Assembly: GCA_023404955.1 (NCBI GenBank) | Contig: JAEXZY010000025.1 | Location: 1 to 61,180 of the forward strand | Length of the DNA: 61,180 nt | Source: Actinomycetes bacterium | GTDB lineage: Bacteria > Actinomycetota > Actinomycetes > Mycobacteriales > Mycobacteriaceae | Reading direction: 5' to 3' | Shown: piece by piece, positions 7,651 to 15,833 of the stretch | Numbering within the stretch: the first letter of the stretch is position 1 | How the letters are laid out: each line of letters opens with the position of its first letter | The notes under the pieces: generated by a model | The model's input: only the letters and a program-made list of their open reading frames with translations | Database searches by the model: none | What the model was told of the DNA's origin: nothing | Program-made: the position numbers and the translations under genes

Positions 7651-8769
7651 TCAGCCGGGCAGTGAGTTGCTCAGGCGATCCGCCGCGGAAAGGTAGTCCT
7701 CGATGAACTCGCGGACCACCTCGCGGGCCGGCTTCACCTTGTTCATCAGCCCGACGCCCTGCCCGACGAAATACGTCGCCAGCGCCTGAGCGCCTTCATG
7801 CCCCTGCCCGGCGAGCACGTCGATGCGGCGGATCACCGGTTCGCACAGCATCGACTGCAACGGCAGCGGCAGCGGCTGATGCCCCTCGGTGTTCGGCAGC
7901 CACGCGTCGGTCCACTCCGACTTCAGCTGCCGCGACGGCTTACCGGTCCGGCCCGCCGACCGCACGGTGTCGCGGGAGGACGCGGCCAGCATCTTGGCCA
8001 CCGTGTGGGGCGCCGTCTCGGCTTCCTCGGTGGTCAGCCACACCGAACCCGTCCACGCCCCAGCCGCACCCATCGCGACCATGCCGGCCATCTGCCGGCC
8101 GGTCACGATGCCGCCGGCCGCCAATACCGGAACCGCGCCGTCGATGGCCTCCAGAACCTCGGGCACCACGACGAGCGTGCTGACCTCGCCGCAGTGGCCG
8201 CCGGCCTCGGTGCCCTGCGCGACGATCAGATCCACGCCCGCGGCGACCTGCTTGACCGCGTGCTCCTTGGCGCCGACGAGCGCGGCGACCGGGATGCCCC
8301 GCTCCTGGCCTGCCGCGATCATGTAGTCCGGCGGCACGCCGAGCGCGTTGGCGATCAGCTTCACCGGATGCGTCAGCGCCACGTCGAGCAGCTCCGGGCC
8401 GGTGTTGCCCGACAGCGACGACCCGCCGAGGCGACGCTCGGGCTCCGGCTCGATGTCGTGCGCGCGCAGCAGGTCGTCGACGAGGTCGCGGTAGCTCTGC
8501 GGGATCCGGGAGGCGAGGTCGGAGCCGGAGAGCTTCTCCCCCTTGCCCTCGAACTTGGCCGGCACGATCAGGTCCACGCCGTAGGGCTTGCCGCCGACGG
8601 CGTCGTCGATCCACGCCAACTCGCGGTCCAGCTGCGCCGGGCTGTATGCCGTCGCGCCCAGCACGCCGAACCCGCCGGCGTTGGTGACAGCGGCCACCAC
8701 ATCCCGGCAGTGGCTGAACGCGAAGAGGGGGAAGTCGATACCGAACTGGTCGCACAACGCTGAGCTCAT
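7651..8769 (-). CDS. Nitronate monooxygenase family flavoprotein
   Basis: A 372-residue TIM-barrel FMN protein of the nitronate monooxygenase (2-nitropropane dioxygenase) family. The N-terminus has the typical FGIDFPLFAFSHCRDVVAAV, followed by NAGGFGVLGA, and the barrel carries VAQGTEAGGHCGEV and VLAAGGIVTGRQMAG, which bind the flavin phosphate. Family members oxidise toxic alkyl nitronates, but several actinobacterial relatives have unknown substrates. It starts at ATG 8769. A 14-bp palindrome (8785-8798) lies 16 bases upstream, suggesting repressor control. It is followed by an inverted repeat and stands as a single-gene unit. Confidence 0.88.
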   Translation of the reverse strand: MSSALCDQFGIDFPLFAFSHCRDVVAAVTNAGGFGVLGATAYSPAQLDRELAWIDDAVGGKPYGVDLIVPAKFEGKGEKLSGSDLASRIPQSYRDLVDDLLRAHDIEPEPERRLGGSSLSGNTGPELLDVALTHPVKLIANALGVPPDYMIAAGQERGIPVAALVGAKEHAVKQVAAGVDLIVAQGTEAGGHCGEVSTLVVVPEVLEAIDGAVPVLAAGGIVTGRQMAGMVAMGAAGAWTGSVWLTTEEAETAPHTVAKMLAASSRDTVRSAGRTGKPSRQLKSEWTDAWLPNTEGHQPLPLPLQSMLCEPVIRRIDVLAGQGHEGAQALATYFVGQGVGLMNKVKPAREVVREFIEDYLSAADRLSNSLPG

Positions 8770-8784
8770 CGGCCCAGTATGGCT

Positions 8785-8798
8785 TTGACAGGTGTCAA
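8785..8798. promoter_or_regulatory. Palindromic operator TTGACAnnTGTCAA upstream of the nitronate monooxygenase gene
   Basis: TTGACA-GG-TGTCAA is a perfect 6-2-6 dyad located 16-29 bases before the ATG of the minus-strand monooxygenase gene and overlapping the last codon region of galE3. On the minus strand a CATACT hexamer follows closely, so a bound TetR/GntR-type dimer would block the promoter. I infer an operator; no regulator gene adjoins it. Confidence 0.5.
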
Positions 8799-9835
8799 GA
8801 GGGAAGTCCCCGCAGCGGTGCCGACGCGAACTCAGTCAGGCCATCGGCCGGGTCCACCGCGGCGCGGAAGCCGAGTACGCGTGCCGCCCTGGCCGGATCG
8901 GCGACGATGTGGCGCACGTCGCCGCTGCGGTACTGCCCTGTCACGAGTGGGGTCACGCCACCGCGCGCGTCACACAGCGCCGTGGCCACGTCCAGGATCG
9001 AGATCGGCCGGCCCGAGCAGACGTTGAACGCCGCGAACCCCGCCGAATCCGCCTGTACCGCCGCCACATTGGCCGCCGCGACGTCGTCGACGTGCACGAA
9101 GTCCCGCATCTGCCCGCCGTCCTCGTAAACCCTTGGCACGTCGCCGGATTCGAGGGAGGACCGGAAGATCGCCGCGACGCCGGAGTACGGGGTGTCGCGG
9201 GGCATACCGGGTCCGTAGACGTTGTGGTAGCGCAGCGCGACCACCGACCCGCCCGCCGACTCGCTCCACGCCAGGGCATAGTGCTCCTGGGCGACCTTGC
9301 TCGCCGCGTACAGGCTGCGCGGGCGCAGTGCGGCGTCCTCGTCGACCAGCGCCCAGTCCACCCGCTCACCGCCGATCGGACAGAGGTGGTCGAACATGCC
9401 CGCGTCGAGGTCCTCGCGGCGCCGCGGTTGCGGTTCGACATCGCCGTGCTGCGGGCAGACGAACCGGCCCTGGCCGTAGACCACCATCGATGACGCCAGC
9501 ACCAACCGCTGACATCCCGCCGCGAACATCTCCGCCAGCAGCACCGCGGTACCCAGGTCGTTGTGCGACGCGTACGACGGCGCATCGGCCGTGTTCACCC
9601 CGGCCCCGACCACCGCAGCCTGGTGGCAGACGACGTCCACGCCGCCCAGCACCCCCGCGACGGCCGCTGCGTCTCGAACGTCCACATGCTGCACGCCGTC
9701 GGGCAGTTCGGCGCCCTCCCCGTGTGCCGCGGGCAGCATCATGTCGATCGCGACCACGTCGTGTCCCGCGTCGGCGAGGGCCGCTCGGATACGGGACCCG
9801 ATGAAACCGGCCGCGCCGGTCAGCAGCACTCTCAC
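8795..9835 (-). CDS. galE3: NAD-dependent sugar epimerase (extended SDR), GalE3/Rv0536-like
   Basis: A 346-residue extended SDR. The Rossmann motif VLLTGAAGFIGSRI is at the N-terminus, the catalytic serine region is LVLASSMVVYGQG, and the active-site pair is in SLYAASKVAQE (YxxxK). A Cys/His-containing insertion between the Ser and Tyr motifs (FVCPQHGDVEPQPRRRED) is unusual for plain UDP-galactose epimerases and could bind a metal. It most likely interconverts a nucleotide sugar for the cell envelope; the exact sugar is not visible. Start GTG 9835 overlaps the mtnP stop (GTGA), so it is co-translated with the MTA phosphorylase. Confidence 0.85.
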   Translation of the reverse strand: MRVLLTGAAGFIGSRIRAALADAGHDVVAIDMMLPAAHGEGAELPDGVQHVDVRDAAAVAGVLGGVDVVCHQAAVVGAGVNTADAPSYASHNDLGTAVLLAEMFAAGCQRLVLASSMVVYGQGRFVCPQHGDVEPQPRRREDLDAGMFDHLCPIGGERVDWALVDEDAALRPRSLYAASKVAQEHYALAWSESAGGSVVALRYHNVYGPGMPRDTPYSGVAAIFRSSLESGDVPRVYEDGGQMRDFVHVDDVAAANVAAVQADSAGFAAFNVCSGRPISILDVATALCDARGGVTPLVTGQYRSGDVRHIVADPARAARVLGFRAAVDPADGLTEFASAPLRGLPS

Positions 9836-10608
9836 GGCAGGTCGAACGGCAGCGTGACGCCGACGTGGGGCAGGCAGTGGGTGCAGGTGCGCTCGGAGGC
9901 GACGTTGTCGATGGCCTCGTGGACCAGCTGCTTGAACGGCACCAGGTTGCGCTGGAACTCGGCGAACACGTCCACCGCCGTCACCCCCTGCCCCGACTCG
10001 ATGCCGGCATCCAGATCGGTGACCAATGCGATTGCCGCGTAGCACATTTCGAGCTCACGGGCGAGCACAGCCTCTGGGTATCCCGTCATGTTGACCAGGC
10101 GGAAGCCCTGGCCCGCGAACCACTGGCTCTCGGCCCGGGTGGAGAACCGCGGACCCTGGATCACCACCATCGTGCCGCCGTCGACGACGTCGGGGAGCCC
10201 GGTCACCGCCTCACGCAGCGTCGGGCAGTACGGATCGGCGAAGCCGACGTGGATGCCGCCGGAATCGAAGTACGTGTCGGCCCGTGCCGAGGTGCGGTCC
10301 ACGAGTTGGTCGGGCACCACCATCGCGCCCGGGCCGAGGGCGGAGTCGAGACTGCCCACCGCGCACGGACCGAAGATGCGCCGCACGCCGAGCGCCCGCA
10401 GCGCCCACATGTTGGCGCGATACGGCACGGTGTGCGGTGAGAACTCGTGGTCGACGCCGTGCCGGGGCAGGAAGGCGACCTCGTGCTCGCCGACCGTGCC
10501 GACGGTGATCGCCGCGCTGGGTGCGCCGTAGGGAGTGTCCAGGTTGACGGTCCGCGCGTCGGGACCGAAGAACGAGTAGAACCCGCTGCCGCCGATGACT
10601 CCCAGCAC
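9832..10608 (-). CDS. mtnP: S-methyl-5'-thioadenosine phosphorylase (MTAP/PNP family)
   Basis: A 258-residue purine nucleoside phosphorylase-family trimeric enzyme. GVIGGSGFYSF gives the phosphate-binding loop, FLPRHGVDHEFSPHTVPYRAN the conserved His-rich motif, and LVTDLDAGIESGQ the aspartates that recognise the 6-amino purine. It cleaves methylthioadenosine to adenine and methylthioribose-1-phosphate. Start GTG 10608 has GAGGAGC upstream. It is the first gene of a two-gene operon with galE3, matching Rv0535-Rv0536. Confidence 0.9.
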   Translation of the reverse strand: MLGVIGGSGFYSFFGPDARTVNLDTPYGAPSAAITVGTVGEHEVAFLPRHGVDHEFSPHTVPYRANMWALRALGVRRIFGPCAVGSLDSALGPGAMVVPDQLVDRTSARADTYFDSGGIHVGFADPYCPTLREAVTGLPDVVDGGTMVVIQGPRFSTRAESQWFAGQGFRLVNMTGYPEAVLARELEMCYAAIALVTDLDAGIESGQGVTAVDVFAEFQRNLVPFKQLVHEAIDNVASERTCTHCLPHVGVTLPFDLP

Positions 10609-10745
10609 TCACTTGCTCCTCACGTCTGCAAACACTGGGGACCATTGTGGGGCATGCGGTGGCCGTCCCGATGGTGACGATGGCGTGACGTCCCCACCCG
10701 AGACCCGCGAAAGTCGGCGGTGGGTCGGCAGGCTGACCGACAGCC

Positions 10746-13682
10746 ATGCGACACCGACAGCAGAGCCACCGCACCTGGATCGCTGTCCTGATCGGTCTGA
10801 CCGGTGTGCTGAGCGGGCTGCTGCTGCCGTTCGCGCCGGTGCTCACCGAGACGACGACACTCACCTGGCCCGCCCCGCGCCAAGCCACGGTCTCTGGCGC
10901 CGCGCTGATCGTGCCCTACCGCCCGCAGGAGCTGACCGCGACGGTGCCGTGTTCGGCGCTGCGCACCGCCACGACGACGGCGGTCAGCGTGCTGGACACC
11001 GGTACCGGTGGGTTATCGGTGACAGCCGGCACCGGCGGCGCCGTGCTGCGGCTCGATGACACCGAGGTGCCCCTCCCCCTGTCCGGCGCCGCGACCGACT
11101 GTGTGGTCGGCATCGAAGCAGGCCCGTCGGGCGTCTCGGTCGTGCAGGCAGACGGCCGGGTCACCTACCTCGCGGGCCGACCCGTGCCTCGGGTGTTCGG
11201 CATGCACACCGACCTCGATCCGGCTGCTGCGCAGGGCCTTTCGGTGACCGCGGTGATCACGGGACCGTTCGCGACGACGCCGACGCCGATCAAGGTGGGG
11301 CTGGTGACCGTGCAGCTGCTCGCTGCCGCCGCTGCGCTGGTTCTGTTGCGCTCCGGTCGAGGTCCTCCGGCGCGTCTCCCGACCGGGTGGTGCCGGCTGT
11401 GGCTGGTCGACTCCGCGGTGATCGCAACGCTGTGCGGGTGGGCCGTGATCGGCCCGCTCGCGGTCGACGACGGGTGGGCGACCATGATCGCCCGCCACGC
11501 TGCGACGACGGGAAACCCCGGGAACTACTACCGGTGGTGGGATGCCGCCGAAGTACCGTTCGCCTTCAGCCAGCAACTGCTGGCTCCGCTGACCCAGATC
11601 AGCGTGGCGCCTCTGTGGCTGCGCCTACCCAGCACCCTGCTCGCGGTGGCGACCTGGTTCGTGCTCAGCCGAGGTGTGCTTGCCGCGGCGCTGCCTGCCA
11701 TCGCCGCGACAGCCCGCGTCCGGACGCTCGCGGCGCTGACCCTGCTGTGCGCGTGGCTGCCCTTCAACCTCGGCACGCGACCGGAGTCCTTCGTCGCCCT
11801 CGGATTCACCGCCTCGCTGGCGCTCGCGTGGCGCGCTCGCACGCCGGCCGCGCTGGGGTGGCTGGCGCTCGTCTGCGCGCTGACCGTGCCGATCAGCCCC
11901 ACCGGGGTGCTGGTCCTCGCCCCGGTCCTGGTCTTCGCCGCCCGGCTGCGCGCGGCCGCGCGGCGCGGACCCCAGTCGAGTCTGACCGTCGCCGCGCTGG
12001 TGGGTGCCGTCGGAGCCGTCGGCCTCACCGTGATCTTCGCCGACCAGACCTGGGATGCGCTGGTCACGGCCACCGACTGGCACACCTTCTTCGGACCGTC
12101 GCTGCCCTGGTACGAGGAGCCGACGCGCTACCGCCATCTGCTGCAGGCCGACCAGCAGGGCAGTATGGCCAAGCGGATGCCGATCCTGATCAGCGTCGCA
12201 TTGCTGCCGCTGGCGACGCTGCTGGCCCTGCGCCGGCGTGACCGCACGGCGGCAGCCACCCGGCGGCTCGGGGCCGTCCTGCTGCTGATGCTGGCCTTGT
12301 TCGCCGTGGTCCCGTCGAAGTGGTCCTACCACCTCGGTGCCAGCGCCGGCGCGTTCGCGGCCTTCATGACGGTGGCGGTCGTGCTGATGGCCAGCCGGTC
12401 CCGCACTGCCGGCCGCCGCGAGTGCGTCGTCGGGGTCCTGGGCTCGGTGCTGCTGGCCGCGACGGTCGCGCTGGCGTTCGCCGGACCGAACGCGTGGTGG
12501 TTACCGAACCTCTATGACCTGCCGTGGGCATCGAGCCCGATCCGGCCCGGCGAGGTGCCACTCGACAACGCCGTGCTGTGGATGGGGTTGCTGGCGGCGG
12601 GAACCCTGACGGTGGCGGTGGTTCACCGGATAGCACCGGCGACGCTGCTCACCCTCGGACCCGTCGTACTCACGCTGGTCGCACTCGGCACAGCGCTGGC
12701 CGTGCTGGTCGGATCGTTCGCCGCGGCGCCGATCCGCCGACCTGAGGGGGCCCTGGCGCTGGCGAACCTGCACCGCATCGCATCCACCCGCGTATGCGGT
12801 CTGGCCGACGACATCGACGTCCTGCCCGACGGCGAGGTCCTCGCCGCAGCCGAACCGGACCTCCCCACCTCGGGCTTCGCGACCGGCGGGGGCTTCTACC
12901 CCGGCGCCCCACCGCCGGACGCCCCCGGCTCCGGCGCGTCGCGGTACCTCTGGGGCAGCTGGACGACCGGTCCAGGTGCCACCTCCGACGTCACCACCCC
13001 GTGGTTCACGCTGCCTGCGCTCGCCCCGAATGCCGGTGTCGCCCTCTCGGTTTCGGGCCGAACAGCCGGTGGCAACACGCTGCGCCTGGAGTTCGGCGCT
13101 GCCGGAGACGCGGGCGTCGCGCCGACCGGTGCCGGCGTTCCGGTCGATCGGCCCGCAGCCGACGAACGGCCCGACAACCCGCTGTGGCGTTCGATCGGCG
13201 TCGATGCCGCCGACGTGCCCGCGGGCTCAGATCGGGTGCGTGTCCACGCCTCCGACGGGCGCACCGACGAGCGGGGGTGGCTGGCCTTCACCGGTCCGCG
13301 GCTGCGCTCGACGGTTCCGCTGACCAGCTTCCTCGCGGACAACGGCCCGGTGCTGATCAGCTGGCCGCAGGCCTTCCTGTTCCCGTGCGTACACAACCTC
13401 GCCGTGGTATCCGGCGGCGTGGCACAGACGCCGCGGACGGTGATCGAGTCGCCGCGGCCGTGGCTCACCGACGACCGCGACCCGGCGATCGGCGGCACCT
13501 TCGCCGGACTCAGCGAGTTCGCGTCGCTCGGCGAGATACCGAGCCGAGTGATCGGGCACCCCGAGATCGACTGGGGCAGCGTGCGAGTGACCGCGCCGGT
13601 GCAGGACCGATACGCACAGGCCACGACCCGATCACCGCACTGGGGTATCAGCAGCAGTCGCGGTCCGCGGCCGGAGCGGTGA
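10746..13682 (+). CDS. Emb-type arabinosyltransferase paralogue
   Basis: A 978-residue polytopic protein with the full layout of mycobacterial EmbA/B/C arabinosyltransferases, which add arabinose from decaprenyl-phosphoryl arabinose to arabinogalactan or lipoarabinomannan. TM1 (12-32) is followed by an extracytoplasmic domain with PQELTATVPCSALR, then a membrane core in which Asp241-Asp242 (LAVDDGWATM) match the catalytic GT-C motif. The C-terminal 270 residues form the carbohydrate-binding module region, with GWLAFTGPRLRSTVPLT and SWPQAFLFPC. It is shorter than classical Emb proteins (about 1,050-1,100 aa) and sits alone, away from an embCAB locus. Acceptor unknown. Confidence 0.85.
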   Translation: MRHRQQSHRTWIAVLIGLTGVLSGLLLPFAPVLTETTTLTWPAPRQATVSGAALIVPYRPQELTATVPCSALRTATTTAVSVLDTGTGGLSVTAGTGGAVLRLDDTEVPLPLSGAATDCVVGIEAGPSGVSVVQADGRVTYLAGRPVPRVFGMHTDLDPAAAQGLSVTAVITGPFATTPTPIKVGLVTVQLLAAAAALVLLRSGRGPPARLPTGWCRLWLVDSAVIATLCGWAVIGPLAVDDGWATMIARHAATTGNPGNYYRWWDAAEVPFAFSQQLLAPLTQISVAPLWLRLPSTLLAVATWFVLSRGVLAAALPAIAATARVRTLAALTLLCAWLPFNLGTRPESFVALGFTASLALAWRARTPAALGWLALVCALTVPISPTGVLVLAPVLVFAARLRAAARRGPQSSLTVAALVGAVGAVGLTVIFADQTWDALVTATDWHTFFGPSLPWYEEPTRYRHLLQADQQGSMAKRMPILISVALLPLATLLALRRRDRTAAATRRLGAVLLLMLALFAVVPSKWSYHLGASAGAFAAFMTVAVVLMASRSRTAGRRECVVGVLGSVLLAATVALAFAGPNAWWLPNLYDLPWASSPIRPGEVPLDNAVLWMGLLAAGTLTVAVVHRIAPATLLTLGPVVLTLVALGTALAVLVGSFAAAPIRRPEGALALANLHRIASTRVCGLADDIDVLPDGEVLAAAEPDLPTSGFATGGGFYPGAPPPDAPGSGASRYLWGSWTTGPGATSDVTTPWFTLPALAPNAGVALSVSGRTAGGNTLRLEFGAAGDAGVAPTGAGVPVDRPAADERPDNPLWRSIGVDAADVPAGSDRVRVHASDGRTDERGWLAFTGPRLRSTVPLTSFLADNGPVLISWPQAFLFPCVHNLAVVSGGVAQTPRTVIESPRPWLTDDRDPAIGGTFAGLSEFASLGEIPSRVIGHPEIDWGSVRVTAPVQDRYAQATTRSPHWGISSSRGPRPER

Positions 13683-13691
13683 GGGTCACTC

Positions 13692-13907
13692 CTAGTCGAC
13701 CTCGTCGTCGATGTGGTGCTGCGCGGCGCGGCGAGCGCCGTCGCGGATCTCGAAGACGTCGGTGGCGAAACCTCCGATCGCGTTCGCGACGTCGCGGACC
13801 GCGGTGGTGAGGATCGAAGCGACCTCGCCGACTGCCGTCGCGCCCGCACCGACGATCTCCTGCACCACGTCCTTGCGGATCTCGCCCTTGCTGAGTCGGT
13901 CGTCCAT
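13692..13907 (-). CDS. Small amphipathic hypothetical protein
   Basis: A 71-residue protein, mostly predicted helix, with the Ala/Gly/Val-rich stretch IVGAGATAVGEVASILTTAVRDVANAIGGF cut here into recognisable halves (IVGAGATAVGEVASI, then AVRDVANAIGGF) and a charged C-terminus AQHHIDDEVD. No family is recognised. The ATG at 13907 was chosen because everything upstream is Arg/Pro/Ser peptide antisense to the menA promoter region. It is divergent from menA and convergent with the Emb paralogue. Codon use is like its neighbours, so it looks like a genuine small gene. Confidence 0.6.
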   Translation of the reverse strand: MDDRLSKGEIRKDVVQEIVGAGATAVGEVASILTTAVRDVANAIGGFATDVFEIRDGARRAAQHHIDDEVD

Positions 13908-13948
13908 GCGCTCAGTCTGCCACGGGCGGCACCTGCAAGACTGAGCTC

Positions 13949-14821
13949 GTGGCGACATTCGGGCAGTGGGTGGAAGGGGCACGTCCGAGGACGTTGCCGA
14001 ACGCCGTCGCACCCGTGATCGCCGGCACCGGCGCGGCCGCCTGGCTCGACGCGGCATCCTGGTGGAAGGCGTTGCTGGCGTTGCTCGTCGCGGTCGGGAT
14101 GATCGTCGGGGTCAACTACGCCAACGACTACTCCGACGGCATCCGGGGCACCGACGACGTGCGGGCGGGCCCGCTGCGGCTGGTCGGGTCGAAACTCGCC
14201 GCGCCGCGGGCGGTGCTGACGGCCGCGATGGTGAGCCTCGCCGTGGGCGCGGTCGCCGGGCTGGTGTTGGCGTGGTTCTCCGCGCCGTGGCTGATCGCCG
14301 TCGGAGCCGCCTGCATCGCGGGTGCGTGGCTCTACACCGGCGGCTCCAAGCCCTACGGCTATCTCGGGTTCGGTGAGATCGCGGTGTTCGTGTTCTTCGG
14401 TCTGGTCGCGGTGTTGGGCACCCAATTCACCCAGGCGCTGCGGGTCGACTGGGTGGGTGCGGTGTGCGCCGTCGCGATGGGGTGCCTGTCCTCGGCGGTG
14501 CTGGTGGCCAACAACCTGCGCGACATCCCCACCGACGCGCAGACGGGCAAGATCACCCTCGCGGTGCGCCTCGGCGACGCCCGGACCCGGGTGCTGTACC
14601 AGGCGCTGCTGACGGTCTGGGCGCTGCTCACGCTGGTGCTGTGTCTCATCGCCACACCGGCCTGCGGGGCCGGGTTCCTCGCGACGCCGCTGGCTGTGCG
14701 CGCGAGCCGGCCGGTCCGCGCCGGGCAGGGTGGCCGCGACCTCATCCCCGTGCTGCGCGACACCGGCCTGACGATGCTGGTGTGGGCCGTCGTGGTGGCT
14801 GTGGCGCTGACGTTCGGCTGA
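13949..14821 (+). CDS. menA: 1,4-dihydroxy-2-naphthoate polyprenyltransferase MenA
   Basis: A 290-residue UbiA-superfamily membrane enzyme that attaches the polyprenyl tail to 1,4-dihydroxy-2-naphthoate in menaquinone synthesis. The first Asp-rich motif is in NYANDYSDGIRGTDD (about residues 53-67) and the second in NNLRDIPTDAQTGKITL, both needed for Mg-diphosphate binding. About eight membrane helices are seen. GTG start at 13949. The position beside mtnP and the small gene matches Rv0534c. Confidence 0.93.
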   Translation: MATFGQWVEGARPRTLPNAVAPVIAGTGAAAWLDAASWWKALLALLVAVGMIVGVNYANDYSDGIRGTDDVRAGPLRLVGSKLAAPRAVLTAAMVSLAVGAVAGLVLAWFSAPWLIAVGAACIAGAWLYTGGSKPYGYLGFGEIAVFVFFGLVAVLGTQFTQALRVDWVGAVCAVAMGCLSSAVLVANNLRDIPTDAQTGKITLAVRLGDARTRVLYQALLTVWALLTLVLCLIATPACGAGFLATPLAVRASRPVRAGQGGRDLIPVLRDTGLTMLVWAVVVAVALTFG

Positions 14822-14825
14822 CGCG

Positions 14826-15833
14826 TCAGGACATCGTGGCGAGGTTGTGCCAGAGGTTGCGCAGGCTGTCGGTCCCGCCGAACAGCGTGGTGAAGTGCGT
14901 CGAATCGATGAGCACGATGTCACCGGCCCGCGTTCCGGCGGGCGGCATCCAGATGAGCGCGTTGAACTCGGTGGTGCCGTCGGCGGTGAACGGGTGCGGA
15001 CGGTGCGGGTCGACGCGCTGGCGGCCGAGCACCCGCACCTCGTCACTTTCGGGCACCGTCAGCGCATAGTGCGGCAGATGCGGATGGAAGTTGAAGGTGC
15101 TCACGTTGTCGAGCAGCCGTGCTGCATCGAGATCGCGGAATCCGGTCAGCGGCGCGATCTCCCGAGTGCCCTCGACCACGGCCGGCCGCAGACCCCAGGT
15201 GTTGTGCACGGGCACGTCGAGGGCCTTCATCAGCGATCGGGTGTACTGACCGAACCGTTGCTGGCGCGGCACCAGCGGGTCGCCGTGGTGCGCGTACTCG
15301 ACCGCGCGTTGCTCGAAGTCGTCGGTGAAGCCGACATCGTGGTGGGGCGCAAGCAGCAGGCAGGTGCCCTCCCGCTGCAGCCATGACCGGATCGCCTCGA
15401 TCTCCTCGGCCGACGCCTCCTGCTCGGACAGGATGTGGTCGAGTCCGAACACCATCAACGTGTCGGTGTCGGCGAGAATGCGTTCGTCGATGGGCAGGTG
15501 ATAGCCGGCCTGATCGATGCGCTGGAACACGGCGACCGGGTGCCCTGTCGCCGATCCCGCGACGTCCTGGAACGCCAGCGTGGAACGGTGGAAGAGTTCC
15601 AGCGTGCCGGCGATGCCCTGCAGGAAATGGGCGGCGTCGTACTCGACGGTCTCGTAGCTGGGCCACAGCGCATTCCGCACCTCGGTCATCGTGGAGAAGC
15701 GGTTGTACATCTCGGCGGGATCGCGCTGCGCCTCCCAGGGATAGCTCCACGTCCAGTAGATGCTGACCCGCCGGTCGCCGTTGTGCTCACGCAGCAGATG
15801 TGCCTGGTTGTAGGTACGGGCCACCGGTCTCAT
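14826..15833 (-). CDS. Conserved hypothetical protein linked to DyP operon
   Basis: A 335-residue soluble protein I do not recognise as a named family. It contains a central segment resembling a class I glutamine amidotransferase-like or ThuA-like fold: TLMVFGLDHILSEQEASA, then IRSWLQREGTCLLLAPHHDVGF, where a hydrophobic strand leads into a His-His-Asp turn. The C-terminus ends DIVLIDSTHFTTLFGG. It starts at ATG 15833, overlapping the DyP stop (ATGA), so it is the last gene of a four-gene co-translated operon with the peroxidase. Confidence 0.7.
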   Translation of the reverse strand: MRPVARTYNQAHLLREHNGDRRVSIYWTWSYPWEAQRDPAEMYNRFSTMTEVRNALWPSYETVEYDAAHFLQGIAGTLELFHRSTLAFQDVAGSATGHPVAVFQRIDQAGYHLPIDERILADTDTLMVFGLDHILSEQEASAEEIEAIRSWLQREGTCLLLAPHHDVGFTDDFEQRAVEYAHHGDPLVPRQQRFGQYTRSLMKALDVPVHNTWGLRPAVVEGTREIAPLTGFRDLDAARLLDNVSTFNFHPHLPHYALTVPESDEVRVLGRQRVDPHRPHPFTADGTTEFNALIWMPPAGTRAGDIVLIDSTHFTTLFGGTDSLRNLWHNLATMS

